Assembly: GCA_031772625.1 (NCBI GenBank)
Contig: CM062812.1
Coordinates: 735,045,714 to 735,109,713 of the forward strand
DNA: 64,000 nucleotides
Direction: 5' to 3'
DNA from: Pinus tabuliformis
Taxonomy: Eukaryota > Streptophyta > Pinopsida > Pinales > Pinaceae
Position 1 is the stretch's first letter. Each line of letters opens with the position of its first letter. The notes below the pieces were generated by a model. That model saw only the letters and a program-made list of their open reading frames with translations, did no database searches and was not told where the DNA came from. Below, piece by piece: positions 1 to 11,805 of this stretch. Position numbers and translations under genes: made by a program.

Positions 1-2430
1 TGGGTAGGGAGCCACGTGGAACAAATCTAATTTTATAAAATTATTAGAAGTCAATGCAACCTGAAAAAAATTGTAATTTGTAATACACTATAGTCATTGA
101 TAAGCATTAATAATAAGTATATGCTCAACATATTACCTTGAGAATCAGTCTAGGTCCTCAATTAAAAAACAAAAAAAAAATCTACAAACTTCCTTCCATC
201 TAAATTCATATATATACACCGATTGATGAATGAAAAGAAATAAATTTTCATGGTCAATTTTTTTTAAGTATTTCAAGTAATGTAACTATTTTATATTTGG
301 GCTCTATTTTTCTATCAATTTTGTCTTTGAGATGCAACAATTTTTGTTCAAATTTTACATTGAGAAAAAAATTACACAAGAATAAATTATATCACTCTAA
401 ACACTTACTATATTTGAGATTAAAATAGATCAACACTAATCTTTAATGAAAAAATTAATAATATCGTCTTGTAATTTGAACATTTGTTATTGAATTATTG
501 CTAATTAATTTTAGAGCACAAATTTATTCATTCTACTTTACCTAATTCTACACTAATCCTACACTGAAAACCTAGGACAAACCACAATCATATTTGAGCT
601 ACTATTATACATTTGTATTTGAAATGTAAAGCAATATTCCATAGAGCACTTCTTCAAATCATTAACATCTAAACCACACTTAGTTACTAAATTTATAGCA
701 AACATATAATTGATCCCTTGGAGATTAGCGGCATAAGTTGGTCAAACCTTGTACTCCTCATTGGTGTGGCAACACATATTCCTTTCGAGAGAAAGGACCC
801 ATAATTTTTCCTAATGATACAATATAAAATGCCCAAAATTCTCATATAGGTTATCCACGTTAAATTTTCCACTATCAGACATCGATGGCAGTGTACAGAT
901 ATATGTATTTTCAGATACTGGTAAAGAAGATAGGGAAGTAAGTTGTTGCAATGATTATATGAACATACCTTGTTATATATGGTAAGAAATTTTTTTTTAT
1001 TAATCTAAGAATATTTAAACATTTAGAACCTATAGTCCACATTTTTCCAGCATGAGATGATTGGAGTACACAGAAGATTGGAGTACACAATCTCATCTTT
1101 GAACACGTTGAGAGAGATCTTAACACTGAAATGGATGGAATTTATTTGCACCGTACATAGGAAAATACCTTGCTAATGGTTGTATATAAATGAATTTTAT
1201 AAATAATTATGAGGAACGTATCATGGAGAAGTTATTAGAATTGGAATAATCTCAAATCCCTAGGAAATTGGTGTTTGAGGAGCCATATGGCACGAATATA
1301 ATTTTTTGAATTTAATAGAAGTAATGGACCATTTTTATAAGTAAATAATTATTATATATAAATGAATGCTATAAATAATAATGAGGACCCTATCATGGAG
1401 GAATTAAAAATTCAATGCAACCTAACAATGTAAACTATATTTGATGATAAGCATTAAGACTAAGCATATGCTGAGCATATTCCCTCGAGAATCATTGTAG
1501 TCCCTCAATTAAGAAAAAAAAGTCAACAAACCTCCTTCCATCTAAAGTTTATATATTTACACCTATTCGTGAATAAAAAGAAATAAATTTTCATGGTTAA
1601 AACATTTTTAAGCATTTCAAGTAATGTTATTATTTTATATTTCGGCTCTATTTGTCTGTTAATTTTATCTTTGATATGCAAACATTTTTTTATTTTACTT
1701 TGAATTTAAAAAAATTTACACAAGAATAAATTATATCACTCTAAACACTTCTTAGATTTGTCATTAAAATAAATCAATACCGATATTTAAAGAAAAAATA
1801 ATAAGATCAACTTGAAATTTGAAACTTTGTTATTGACTGATTGCTATTTAATTTTAGAGCACAAATTCATTCATGCTACTTTACCTAACTCTACACTAAT
1901 CCTAAATGAAAACCTGGGACAACCCAAATTCATAGCTGAGCTACTTTTATACATTTTTACTTGAAATTAAATCAATCTTCGATAGAGAACTCCTTCAAAT
2001 CATTAACATATAAACCACACTCAATTACTAAATTTATAGCGGACACATAATTGATCTCGTGGAGATTCGTGGCATAAGCTGGTCAAAATCCTCATTTGTA
2101 CAACACATATTGCTCTCGAGAGTTAACGACACATAATTCGACCTTGTGATCCAATATCAAATTCCCAAACTTCTGTAATACACTACAATGGTTGATAAAC
2201 ATTAATACTAAGCATATGCTCAACATATTCCCTTGAGAATCAATCTAGACCCCAATTAAAAAGAAGAAGTCAACGAACTTCGTTCGCTATATATATATAT
2301 ATCGGTAAAATATTTCAATGACAACTAATATGTACAATGAAAATAAATAAATTTTCATGGTTAAAACATTTTCAAGAATTTCAAGTAATGTAATTATTTT
2401 ATATTTGGGCTATATTTTTCTGTCAATTTT

Positions 2431-3200
2431 ATCTTGAAGATGTAAACATTTTTTTTCAAATTTTTCATTTTAAAAAGAATTACAGAAGAATAAATTATGT
2501 CACTCTAAACCCTTCTTAGATTTCTGATTAAAATAGATCAATAACGATCTTTAAAGAGAAAACTAATAAGATCAACTTGCAATTTGAATTTTGTTATTGA
2601 ATGATTGCTTTTTAATTTTAGAGAACAAACTCACTCATGACACTTTACCTAATTCTACACTTATCCTACACTGGAAGCCCCAATTTTATCTTGAAGATGT
2701 AAACATTTTTTTTCAAATTTTTCATTTTAAAAAGAATTACACAAGAATAAATTATGTCACTCTAAACACTTCTTAGATTTCTGATTAAAATATATCAATA
2801 ACGATCTTTAAAGAGAAAACTAATAAGATCAACTTGCAACTTGCAATTTGAAATTTTGTTATTGAATGATTGCATTTTAATTTTAGACAACAAACTCACT
2901 CATGACACTTTACCTAATTCTACACTTATCCTACACTGGAAGCCCCAATTTTATCTTGAAGATGTAAACATTTTTTTTCAAATTTTTCATTTTAAAAAGA
3001 ATTACACAAGAATAAATTATGTCTCTAAACACTTCTTAGATTTCTGATTAAAATAGATCAATAACGATCTTTAAAGAGAAAACTAATAAGATCAACTTGC
3101 AATTTGAAATTTTGTTATTGAATGATTGCATTTTAATTTTAGAGAACAAACTCACTCATGACACTTTACCTAATTCTACACTTATCCTACATTGGAAGAC
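2431..3200. repeat. Triple direct subrepeat of ~260 bp inside the type-C array unit
   Basis: The stretch from 'ATCTTGAAGATGTAAAC' to 'TTATCCTACACTGGAAG' occurs three times, starting near 2431, 2698 and 2953, with near-identical sequence. The other type-C unit (20738-22173) has it only once, so the triplication is local and recent. The two short plus-strand ORFs here only read through the repeat and are not considered genes. Confidence 0.9.
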
Positions 3201-3587
3201 CCAGCACAACCCAAATTCATAGCTGAGCTACTTTTATATATTTGTATTTGAAAATTAAAGAAATATTCCATAGTGCACTTCTTCAAATCATTAACATAGA
3301 AACTACAATCAGTTACTAAATTTATAACAAACACATCATTGATCTTGTCAAGATTCGTGGCATAAGGTGGCCAAACATTGTACTCCTCATTTGTGCGGTG
3401 ACACATATTCCTCTCGAGAGTCAAGGGCCTGTAAGTCGACCTGGTGATCCAATATCAAATGCCCAAACTTCTCATAGAGTTTGTCCACATTAAATTTTCC
3501 ACTATTAGACAACTGTGGCATCGTACAAATATATGTATGTTCAAATACTGGGCAAGAAGACAGGGAAGTAAGTTGTTTCCATGACAA
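3182..3587 (-). pseudogene. Decayed copy of the array's minus-strand reading frame (type C unit)
   Basis: Two overlapping minus-strand frames (3387-3587 and 3182-3424) read the same protein-like track as the longer ORF at 18421-18813. They share SGKFNVDKLYEKFGHLILD in the first and LERNMCHRTNEEYNVWP and NLVTDC.FYVNDLKKC in the second, but they lie in different frames, so the reading frame is broken here. The TGG (Trp) after the EEY motif is intact in this unit and in the sister type-C unit, while several other units have TGA. No function can be assigned. Confidence 0.4.
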
Positions 3588-5330
3588 TAGGAAAATACCT
3601 TGTTATATATTTTTTTATACACAAATGAATGTTATAAATAATAATGAGAAACTTATTATAATTGGAATAATCTCAAATCCCTAGGAAATTGGTCAGCGAG
3701 GAGCCATGTGGCACAAATATAATTTTTTTAATTTATTAAAAGTAATGGACCATTTTGATAATTAAATTTTTCTTATATAAATGAATTTTATAAATATTAA
3801 TGAATAACTTATCATGGAGGAACTTATTAGAATTGGAATAATCTCAAATCCCAAGGAAATTGGTGTGCAGGGAGCGAGTGGCACAAATATAATTTATTAA
3901 ATTTATTAAAAGTCAATGCAACGTGACAAAATCTATAGTACGCTAGAACTTTTTATAACCATTAATGCTAAGCATATTCCCTCAAGAATCAATACATTTA
4001 AAAGAATAGAATAAAAAGTCAACAAACCTCCTTTCATCTATTCTTCATATATATACAAATTAAAGGAAATAACGTTGCATGGTTAATTTTTTTTTAAGCA
4101 TTTCAAGTAATATTATTATTTAATGTTAGGGCTATATTTTTCAATTGTCTTTATCTTTGAGATGCAATTTTTTTTTTCAAATTTTGCATTCTAAAATAAT
4201 TTACACAAGAATAAATTATATTACTTCAAATACTTCTTAGATTTGTGCTTAAAATAGATTAATACTGATCTTTAAATAAAAAACGATCAGCTTGCAATTT
4301 GAAAATTTGTTATTGAATGATTTGTAATTAAATTTATAGCACAAATTCATTCGTGTTACTTTACCTAATTCTATAGTAATCCTACACTGAAAGCCTAGGA
4401 CAACCCAAATTCATAACTGAGGTATTTTTTATACAATTTTATTTGAAAAGTAAAGCAATCTTCCATGGATCACTCCTTCAAATCATTAACATCTAAACCA
4501 CACTCAATTACTAAATTTATAGCAGAGACATAATTGATCTTGTGGAAATTAGTGGCATAAGTTGGTTAAACCTTGTACTTCTCCTTTGGGCAGTGACACA
4601 CATTCCTCTTGAGAGTCAAGGGTTCATAATTTGGCCTCATGATCCAATATCAAATGCCCAAACTTCTCATAGAGTATTTCCACATTAGATTTTCCACTAT
4701 CACACACTTGTGGCAATGTACAAATATATGTATGTTCAGGTACTCGTAAAGCACACAAGGAAGTAAGTACATCAGATGATTATATGAATATACCTTGCTA
4801 TATATGGTAAGTAAAACTTTTTGATTAATCAAATAATATGTACCATTCACAACTTGCAGCCCACATTCTTCAAGAGTGAGCAAAAGATTGCAGACATTGA
4901 GGGAGATCTTAACATCAGAATTGATGGAATTTTTTTGCACTATAGTAAATACTTAGGAAAATAATGTTTATATATTTTGTTATGTATAAATGAATGATAT
5001 AAATAATAATGATGAACTTATCATGGAAGAAATTACTAGAATTAGAATAATCTCAAATCCCTAGGAAATTGGTGGTTGGGGAGCCACGTGGCATGAATCT
5101 ATTTTTTTAAATTTATTAATAGTAATGGACCATTTTGGTGAAGAAAATTTTCTTATATACAAATTAATTTTATAAATAATAATTAGGAACTCATCATGGA
5201 GGAACTTAATGGAATTGGAATAATCTCAAATCCCTAGGCAATTGGTGGGAAGGGAGCCACCTTGCATGAATTTAATTTCTTAAATTTATTAAAAGTCAAG
5301 GAAACCTAATAAACTCTGTAATACCTATCC

Positions 5331-7809
5331 CGAATTGAGTACAATTATTGGAAATATTTGAATTAAGCATTTTAAATTTTATGATAAATTTTAATGGTAT
5401 TTGGAAAAGAAATCAAAATTAGACACAAAAAACTAATTTTTTTGTTCCCATTCATGACATTCAAGTAATTCTAACATCAGAGATAGAAGTTTAGAAGATA
5501 TATCAACAACCACTTACAAATATCAAACCAATTTCAAAGTCACCATGGAAGCATTATCTGTCAACTTTCTCACTTAATGCTTACATGCCAAATATAAAAA
5601 TAACGCAAATTACAATATTCGTATTTTATTCTTCACTAGAACTCACATCCACTGTAGACACTGCTATTTATTGACCACGCAATTTCAATCTACCACTTGA
5701 CCTCCATTTAAAACATTACTTTCTTTGACTACTTTTTATGAACTTGCAGAATTAATGCTTCCTTACCTCCCAAAGAAATATCAATTGCTATGAACATACT
5801 TCCATCCTATCCATATCCATCAAAATACAAAATTTAATTATATAGGTAACTCGTTTAGTTATTGAACTTATCCAACACTCAACCATACAACTTACCTTTT
5901 TTACATATATACACTTACATACCGATAAAGATAACCTTTAATTGTTGTTCTTAAAGCCGCGAAAGACAAGAAAACCCATCAACATATAATAGACTCAGAA
6001 AATACAATTAACTATATGTTCTGTTGGCACAGACTAATTTTGAAAACCACTAATTTAATTACAATATACCTTTCAATAATTGGTTTTCTTTTACACAAAT
6101 TATTTTTACAAATGAAATAACAACTAAACAACAAAAATTGACATGAACACAACAAATTGTCGTTCTTTATGGAAATGTGCATATCATATAAGATCAAATA
6201 TAAATAATAAAATAAAATTTATTTCAAATTTAAAACTATAAATAAAAATGCTACAACGATTTTTATAAGAAGAAAATTTGTCTATGCATGGTTTAGCGAG
6301 GGGACAATCTAGAAAGATTTTCACATGATTTTGGGACAGAACCCCCCACCTCGTCTTCCGAAATCCCTTAAATGAAAACACTCCAATCTGGCATATTTAA
6401 GAAAAAGACCTAAAAGTATTGGTATATAGAAAGATATTGTGAGATTCCTTGGTTTTTTTTTTCACTTATGAAAGATTTTAAGCTGTTCAAATATAATTGT
6501 AATTGTAATTGTGGATGGAGATTATCGTTGTGAATTTTCTTTTTAATCCGGAGGTTTCTTCCGCATTGAATGTTAATTTTGTTATTTTTTGATTTCAATT
6601 TGTAAATTAATTTTGCATAGTTTTATATTGAGATATATATTAATTAAAATGAAAAAAAAATACATAGGTTTCTTCTATATTGAATGTTAATTTTGTTATT
6701 TTGTGATTTCAATTTGTAAATTAATTTTATATAATTTTGCATAGTTTTATATTAAGATATATTAAAATGGAAAAAAATATGTATTTTTTATTAAGAGAAA
6801 GAAATGTAATTTTTTCACTACATAATATGGAGATGACAAAAATAGTATTATTGATATTATATGATATGTAATTCATTCTATGCTCACTTTACATGTGATA
6901 TTTAAAACAAAAATATATTAATAAGAAAAGATATTTTATTGTTAAGCATAATCAATGTCTATATTAAATCAATAACATAATTTTATAGTCACATTATATA
7001 GAGAAAAACAAAATAATTTAAATTAAAAAAATTCTTATAACGTAATTTTATATTTACTTTATATAGCAAAAAATAAAGTAATTTAAATTGAAAAAATTAT
7101 TATATTTTCACTTTGAAAGGTGTGCAATTTATTTTATTTCTAATATGGAGTTGATATATAAGATTTTTAAAATATTAGTAACAAATAAAAGTTGAATTAT
7201 AAATAAAATATTTCAATAATCAAGCTGAGTAAAAGATTTTAACATGAAGGATATAGAGAGAGAAAGATTAAGAGAATTCTTATTCCATTAATAGTTGCTT
7301 TCTAATTCAATGTATGAGGATGTTTCTAATTCTTTCCATGCTTAATATGGATTTGATATGTAATATTTTAGAAATATTAATAATAAATATAATTAAATGT
7401 ATGGATATGGGAAAAGATATGAAGAACATGTTTTGACATTTTAATGTAGATAAATTGAATTTCAAATGAAATATTTTAATGCCAACCACATATATATGAT
7501 ACCATTCTAGATTCATTTTATCTCTCGATGTATGAACAGAGGATCAAATCTCTTTTCACTCTAAAAGTTGTTTCATCTCAGAAGGTTTGATCCCTGTGAG
7601 CCTTTAATAGACCAAAAGATAAAATGGATCTAGGATAACTTAATAGTATGATTTCTATTTGTATTTAATAATTTATTATAATTATTTAATAGTAAATATC
7701 ATAATGGTATTTAAAAAAAAAATCTTTTGTTTTGGAAAAAAAATGAGATGCAATTTTTTAGGATTAACCATTTGTTTTAAAGATATTCAATAATATTCAA
7801 TAGCTTTTG

Positions 7810-7811
<2 letters not shown>
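5331..7811. other. AT-rich DNA interrupting the array; no gene seen
   Basis: Array homology stops after 'CTCTGTAATAC' near 5330. The following ~2.5 kb is non-repetitive AT-rich sequence with long A and T runs and only short, compositionally ordinary ORFs on the minus strand (for example 6012-6197 and 6184-6381), which I regard as chance. One short direct duplication is listed separately. No splice-site pattern, RNA gene or transposon terminus could be supported. Confidence 0.6.
6553..6775. repeat. Direct duplication of ~110 bp
   Basis: Two adjacent copies start at 'GGTTTCTTC' near 6553 and 6667 (offset 114). Both run through 'TTGAATGTTAATTTTGTTAT', 'GATTTCAATTTGTAAATTAA' and 'GCATAGTTTTATATT'. 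The second copy has a small internal extension. Confidence 0.8.

Positions 7812-7875
<64 letters not shown>
7812..7875. repeat. (AT)n microsatellite
   Basis: About 64 bp of uninterrupted AT dinucleotide repeat flanked by AT-rich unique DNA. Confidence 0.97.
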
Positions 7876-7878
<3 letters not shown>

Positions 7879-8019
7879 GTCATAAGAATTATAATAGAAA
7901 TATAAACCATTTTTTAAAGAAATTTAATAATATTTAATGCAGTTGATACAAAATTCAACTTTAAACACTCTACCAGAACACAATTATTAAATGTTAGCCT
8001 CTTCCAAAACAAACCAAGG

Positions 8020-8241
8020 CTAATGAAAAAAGTTGCACCATTTCAAATCAACAGGATGATGATCATGACCTTTCGCTCTTTTGAACCAATCTCTTTTCGC
8101 ACTGTCTTGCAATTTTGCATAATGTTCAAAAGAAAAAGGTGATGAAAACCACAAACCATCTATTGATTTCACTGTTGATATAGTTGTAAATGTCAAACCT
8201 TGCTTCTCTCTATCTCCAATATCTACAATGGCTCGTTGCAT
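8020..8241 (-). CDS. Unrecognised coding-like fragment (73 codons)
   Basis: This minus-strand frame stands out from its surroundings because it is less AT-rich and has a balanced residue composition, with Trp, His, Lys and Asp typical of a soluble protein. It includes motifs such as SIDGLWFSSPFSFEHY and AKRDWFKRAKGHDHHP. The open frame extends a few codons upstream of the first Met, which could mean an exon or a fragment rather than a full small protein. It lies directly before the satellite at 8335. I do not recognise the family. It could be a relic exon or chance; no promoter or splice signal was established. Confidence 0.3.
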   Translation of the reverse strand: MQRAIVDIGDREKQGLTFTTISTVKSIDGLWFSSPFSFEHYAKLQDSAKRDWFKRAKGHDHHPVDLKWCNFFH

Positions 8242-8334
8242 GCGAATAATATCTAACCAAAGAGATAAATATTATAAACCCAATGTATAAAAACCCTAAG
8301 ATAAATATTATAAACCCTAAATTAAACATGGTTT

Positions 8335-10941
8335 ACCATTATTTACCATAATTGATTTTCATACTAAGACAATGTTTGTCATAATGTGACGTTGGACCAT
8401 GGTTGACCATGGTTTTCCATGGTTGATCTTCATATTGTGATAGTCTTTTGCACAATGTGACATTGGATCATTGTTGACCATGGATGACCATTATTGTAAA
8501 CCAAAAGGATTTATATTAAACCCTACGATTAATATTATAAACCCTATGAATAATATTATACCCTACGAATATGAACAAAGTAAACCCAAGGTATTGATAT
8601 TATAAACCAAAGGGTATAATAAACCCAAGGGATTAATTCTAAAACCCAAAGGTATTATAAACTCAAGGGAATAATACTAAAAATTCAAGGGATTATAAAC
8701 CCAACAGATTAATAATATAAACCCAGGGGAATAAGATTAAATCCAAGGAATTAATATTATAAACCCAAGGTATCTAAACCTTAAGATTAAATTTTATAAA
8801 CCCAAGGGAATAATAAACCCATGAGAATAATATTAAACTGAAGGGATAAATATTTAAACCAAAGGAATATAAACCCTAAGATAAATATTTGTCACAATGC
8901 GACATTGGAATATGGTTGACCATGATTGATTTTCATATTAAGACAATGTTTGTCACAATGTGACGTTGGACAATGTTTGGCCATCGTTGACCATGGTTAT
9001 CTTCATATTGAGAAAAAATTTGTCCCAGTGTGATGTTGGACCATGGTTTTTACAATGTGGCGTTAAATCAAGAGACAATATTTGTCACAATGTAACCATG
9101 GTTGACCATGATTGAATCGACAGGTATTATAAACCCAAGGGACTAATATTAAACCCAATGGATTAATATTATAAATGCAAGGCATATAAACCCTAAAGGG
9201 ATTGATATTATAAACCCAAGGGAATAATAAACCCAAGGGATTAATACTAAAAACTAAAGGGATTGAAAACCCAATGGATTGATAATATAAACCCAAGGGA
9301 ATAATATTAAACCCAAGGGATTGATATTATAAACTCAAGGTATATAAACCATAAGATTAAATATTATAAATCCAAGGGAATAATATTAAACCCAAGGGAT
9401 AAATACTATAAACCCAAGGAATATAAACCCAAGGAATATAAACCCTAATATAATTATTATAAGCCAGAAGATAAATATTTGTCACAATACGTCATTTGAA
9501 TATGATTGACCATGATTTATTTTCATATTGAGACGATGTTTTCACAATATGACATTGGACAATGGTTGACCATCATTGATCATGGTTGATCTCCATATTA
9601 ATACAATCTTTTTCATAATTAGATGTTGGACATTGGTTGACCATGGATGACCATGGTTGTGAAAATGTGACATTTAATCAAGAGATAGTCTCTGTCACAA
9701 TGTGACCATGGTTATTGAGCATGTTTGACCATGATTGAACCAAAGGTATTATAAACCCAAGGGCTTAATATTATAAATGAAAGTTATGTAAACCATTAAT
9801 GGATTGATATTATAAACCCAAGGTAATAATAAATGGAAGGGATTAATAATAAAAACATAAGGGATTAAAAACCCAACGGATTGATAATATAAACCCAAGG
9901 GAATAATATTAAACCCAAGGGATTAATTTTATAAACCAAAGTTATACAAACCCTAAGATTAAATATTGTAAATACAAGGGAATAATAAACCCAAGGGATA
10001 AATATTATAAACCAAAGGAATATAAACCCTGAGATAAATATTTTCACAATTTGACATTGGAATATGCTTGACCTTGCTTGATTTTCATATTGAGACAATG
10101 TTTGTCACAATGCGATGTTGGAAAATGGTTGACCAAGAGATAGTATTTGTCACAATGTGACAATGGTCTACCATGGTTATTGACCATGGTTGACCAAGAG
10201 ATAGTGTTTATCACAATGTGACCATGGTCTACCATGGTTATTGACCATGGTTGAAACAACATTTTTCAAAATGCGACGTCGGAACATGGTTGACCATGGT
10301 TGATTTTCATATTGAGACAATCCTTGTCATAATGTGACATTGGTTGATTTTCATATTGAGAAAATATTTATCGTAATGGATGTTGGACCATGGTTGACCA
10401 TGATTATAAACCCAATGGATTTATAATAAATCCAAAGATTACTATTATAAACCCTATGAATAATATTATACCCTAGGAATATTAAGCCTTAGATTAATAA
10501 ACCCAAGAGATTGATATTACAAACCCAAGGGATTAATACTAAAAATCCAAGGGATTATAAACCCAAGGGAATAATATTAAACCCAAGCGATAAATAGTAT
10601 AAACCCTAAAATAAACATGCTTGACCATGGTTTACCACCATTGGTTTTCATACTCGGACGACCTTTGTCATAATGAGATGTTTGACCATGGTTGATTTTC
10701 ATATTAAGACAATCTTTGGCACATTGTGACATTGGACCATCATTGACCACATATGATCATGATTGTTAGCCCAATGGATTTATATTAAAACGTAGGAGTA
10801 ATATTATAAACCCTATGAATAATATTATACCGTAGGAATATGAACCCTTGGGTTAATAAACCCAAGGGATTGATATTATAAACGCAAGGGATTAATTCTA
10901 AATCCCTCGCGTTTATAATATCACTCGCTTGGGTTTATTAA
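8335..10941. repeat. Two-component satellite with ~570 bp higher-order period
   Basis: Two short repeat types alternate. Type alpha is a run of 20-30 bp monomers around 'ATAAACCCAAGGGATTAAT' and 'AAACCCTAAG'. Type beta is a ~60 bp monomer around 'TTGTCACAATGTGAC', 'CCATGGTTGACCATGGTTGA' and 'TTTTCATATTGAGACAA'. Beta blocks begin near 8335, 8890, 9475, 10040 and 10615, with alpha blocks between them, so alpha plus beta forms a higher-order unit of about 555-585 bp repeated almost five times. A few degenerate beta-like words persist to about 11060. Minus-strand ORFs here only translate the repeats and are not considered genes. Confidence 0.85.
10853..10941. repeat. Foldback (inverted repeat) at the satellite's right end
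   Basis: A left arm at 10853-10893 and a right arm at 10901-10941 are reverse complements over 41 bp with about three mismatches, separated by 7 nt. The left arm is in the normal satellite orientation and the right arm is the same alpha motif flipped ('CTTGGGTTTATTAA'). Confidence 0.9.
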
Positions 10942-11699
10942 TTTTTAGAGACAACATTGAATAAATTGCAATGCAGTGTAACATTATGACAAAGAGTTTT
11001 AGATAAATTGTCATGTTGCAACAATGGTTTTCATAATGTGACATTGGATTGATTTTTGCACAACCACATTCCACGACAAACATCATGATCAAATCCCTTT
11101 CAAATTATGTCGTTAGAAATCTCACATATATCATGAATGTTAACATTTAGGGATTGGAAGGAACTAATTTGTTTATAAATTATTATTTTAAATTTAAATG
11201 GTTTATAAATCATTATTTTTATTTTTTTTTTAATGAAAAAAAATTCAAAATATAGTGCAAAATATTCAAAACAAATGAATAATAGATAATGAATTTAAAA
11301 GAAATAAATTCATAAAAAATAAAATTAAATGAAATAAGCATTTGTAAATTCATAAATTCATTTACTATAATCTCATTTGAATATATTAAATTTTTAAAAA
11401 ATATAACATGTGAAACATTATTCATGGAATTTTAAATTTATAAATTTACAATTTTTTAATGTATGATATATTTCAAAAATTGATAATTAAATTTAAAAAG
11501 AAAAAGAAAAAGAACTCAATTTTATATTTTTTTACTTCATCTATTTTACTTATAATAAATTTACAATATAATGCATTTCAAATTTTAAAAATGCAAATAC
11601 ATTTCAAAACATCAACAATAATTTCTAAATTTCATAATTTATTAATCATGCAGAAACTTATCATGTAACTTATTAATATAAACAATATACTTCATAAGT
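10942..11699. other. AT-rich DNA, no gene seen
   Basis: Apart from weak beta-satellite traces up to about 11060, this stretch is extremely AT-rich with homopolymer runs. The minus-strand frame at 11219-11425 and the plus-strand frame at 11459-11668 are dominated by Phe, Ile, Lys and Asn, as expected of random AT-rich DNA. Confidence 0.6.
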
Positions 11700-11805
11700 A
11701 AAATACTTCAATGCCATATTAAGCAAAATATTTCACTGTTAACTGGTATGTAGTATGAAAAGAAATAAATTTTCATGGTTAAAACATTTTTAAGCATTTC
11801 AACTT
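11700..11805. repeat. Isolated piece of the tandem-array unit
   Basis: The stretch containing 'ATATTTCACTGTTAACTGG', 'GAAAAGAAATAAATTTTCATG' and 'TTTTTAAGCATTTCAA' matches the interior of array units (compare 33741-33810). It shows that the array resumes here for about 100 bp before the next insert. Array homology continues at 13944 exactly where this piece stops. Confidence 0.85.

Larger units (their letters stand above)
1..5330. repeat. Tandem array, left block (units 1-4, types A-B-C-D)
   Basis: Seen directly: units begin near 50, 1408, 2165 and 3911, and a fifth starts near 5292 before it is cut off near 5330. Each carries the same ordered landmarks: 'GTCAATGCAACC', 'CATATATACACC', 'TTTTCATGGTTAA', 'TTACCTAATTCTACAC', 'CAATATCAAATGCCCAAA', then two closely spaced copies of 'CAAATCCCTAGGAAATTGG'. 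The unit starting near 1408 lacks its second half. Unit length is about 1.2-1.4 kb when complete. The sequence is very AT-rich and carries short minus-strand ORF remnants described separately. I do not recognise the repeat family. Confidence 0.9.

Noticed and set aside
911-1126. Minus-strand ORF (and its copies at 15957-16172 and 18773-18988) starting MLRSLSTCSK
   Set aside because: Cys/Ile-rich frames overlapping the better array ORF in another phase. They are recurrent only because the unit recurs. No protein-like conservation beyond shared DNA identity.
2591-3047. Two near-identical plus-strand ORFs of 61 and 68 codons
   Set aside because: They translate the locally triplicated 260 bp segment, and the frames end at unit-specific stops with no independent support.
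9063-10262. Minus-strand ORFs rich in NPLGLxFPWVY
   Set aside because: Direct translation of the satellite monomers; repeat-driven, not coding.
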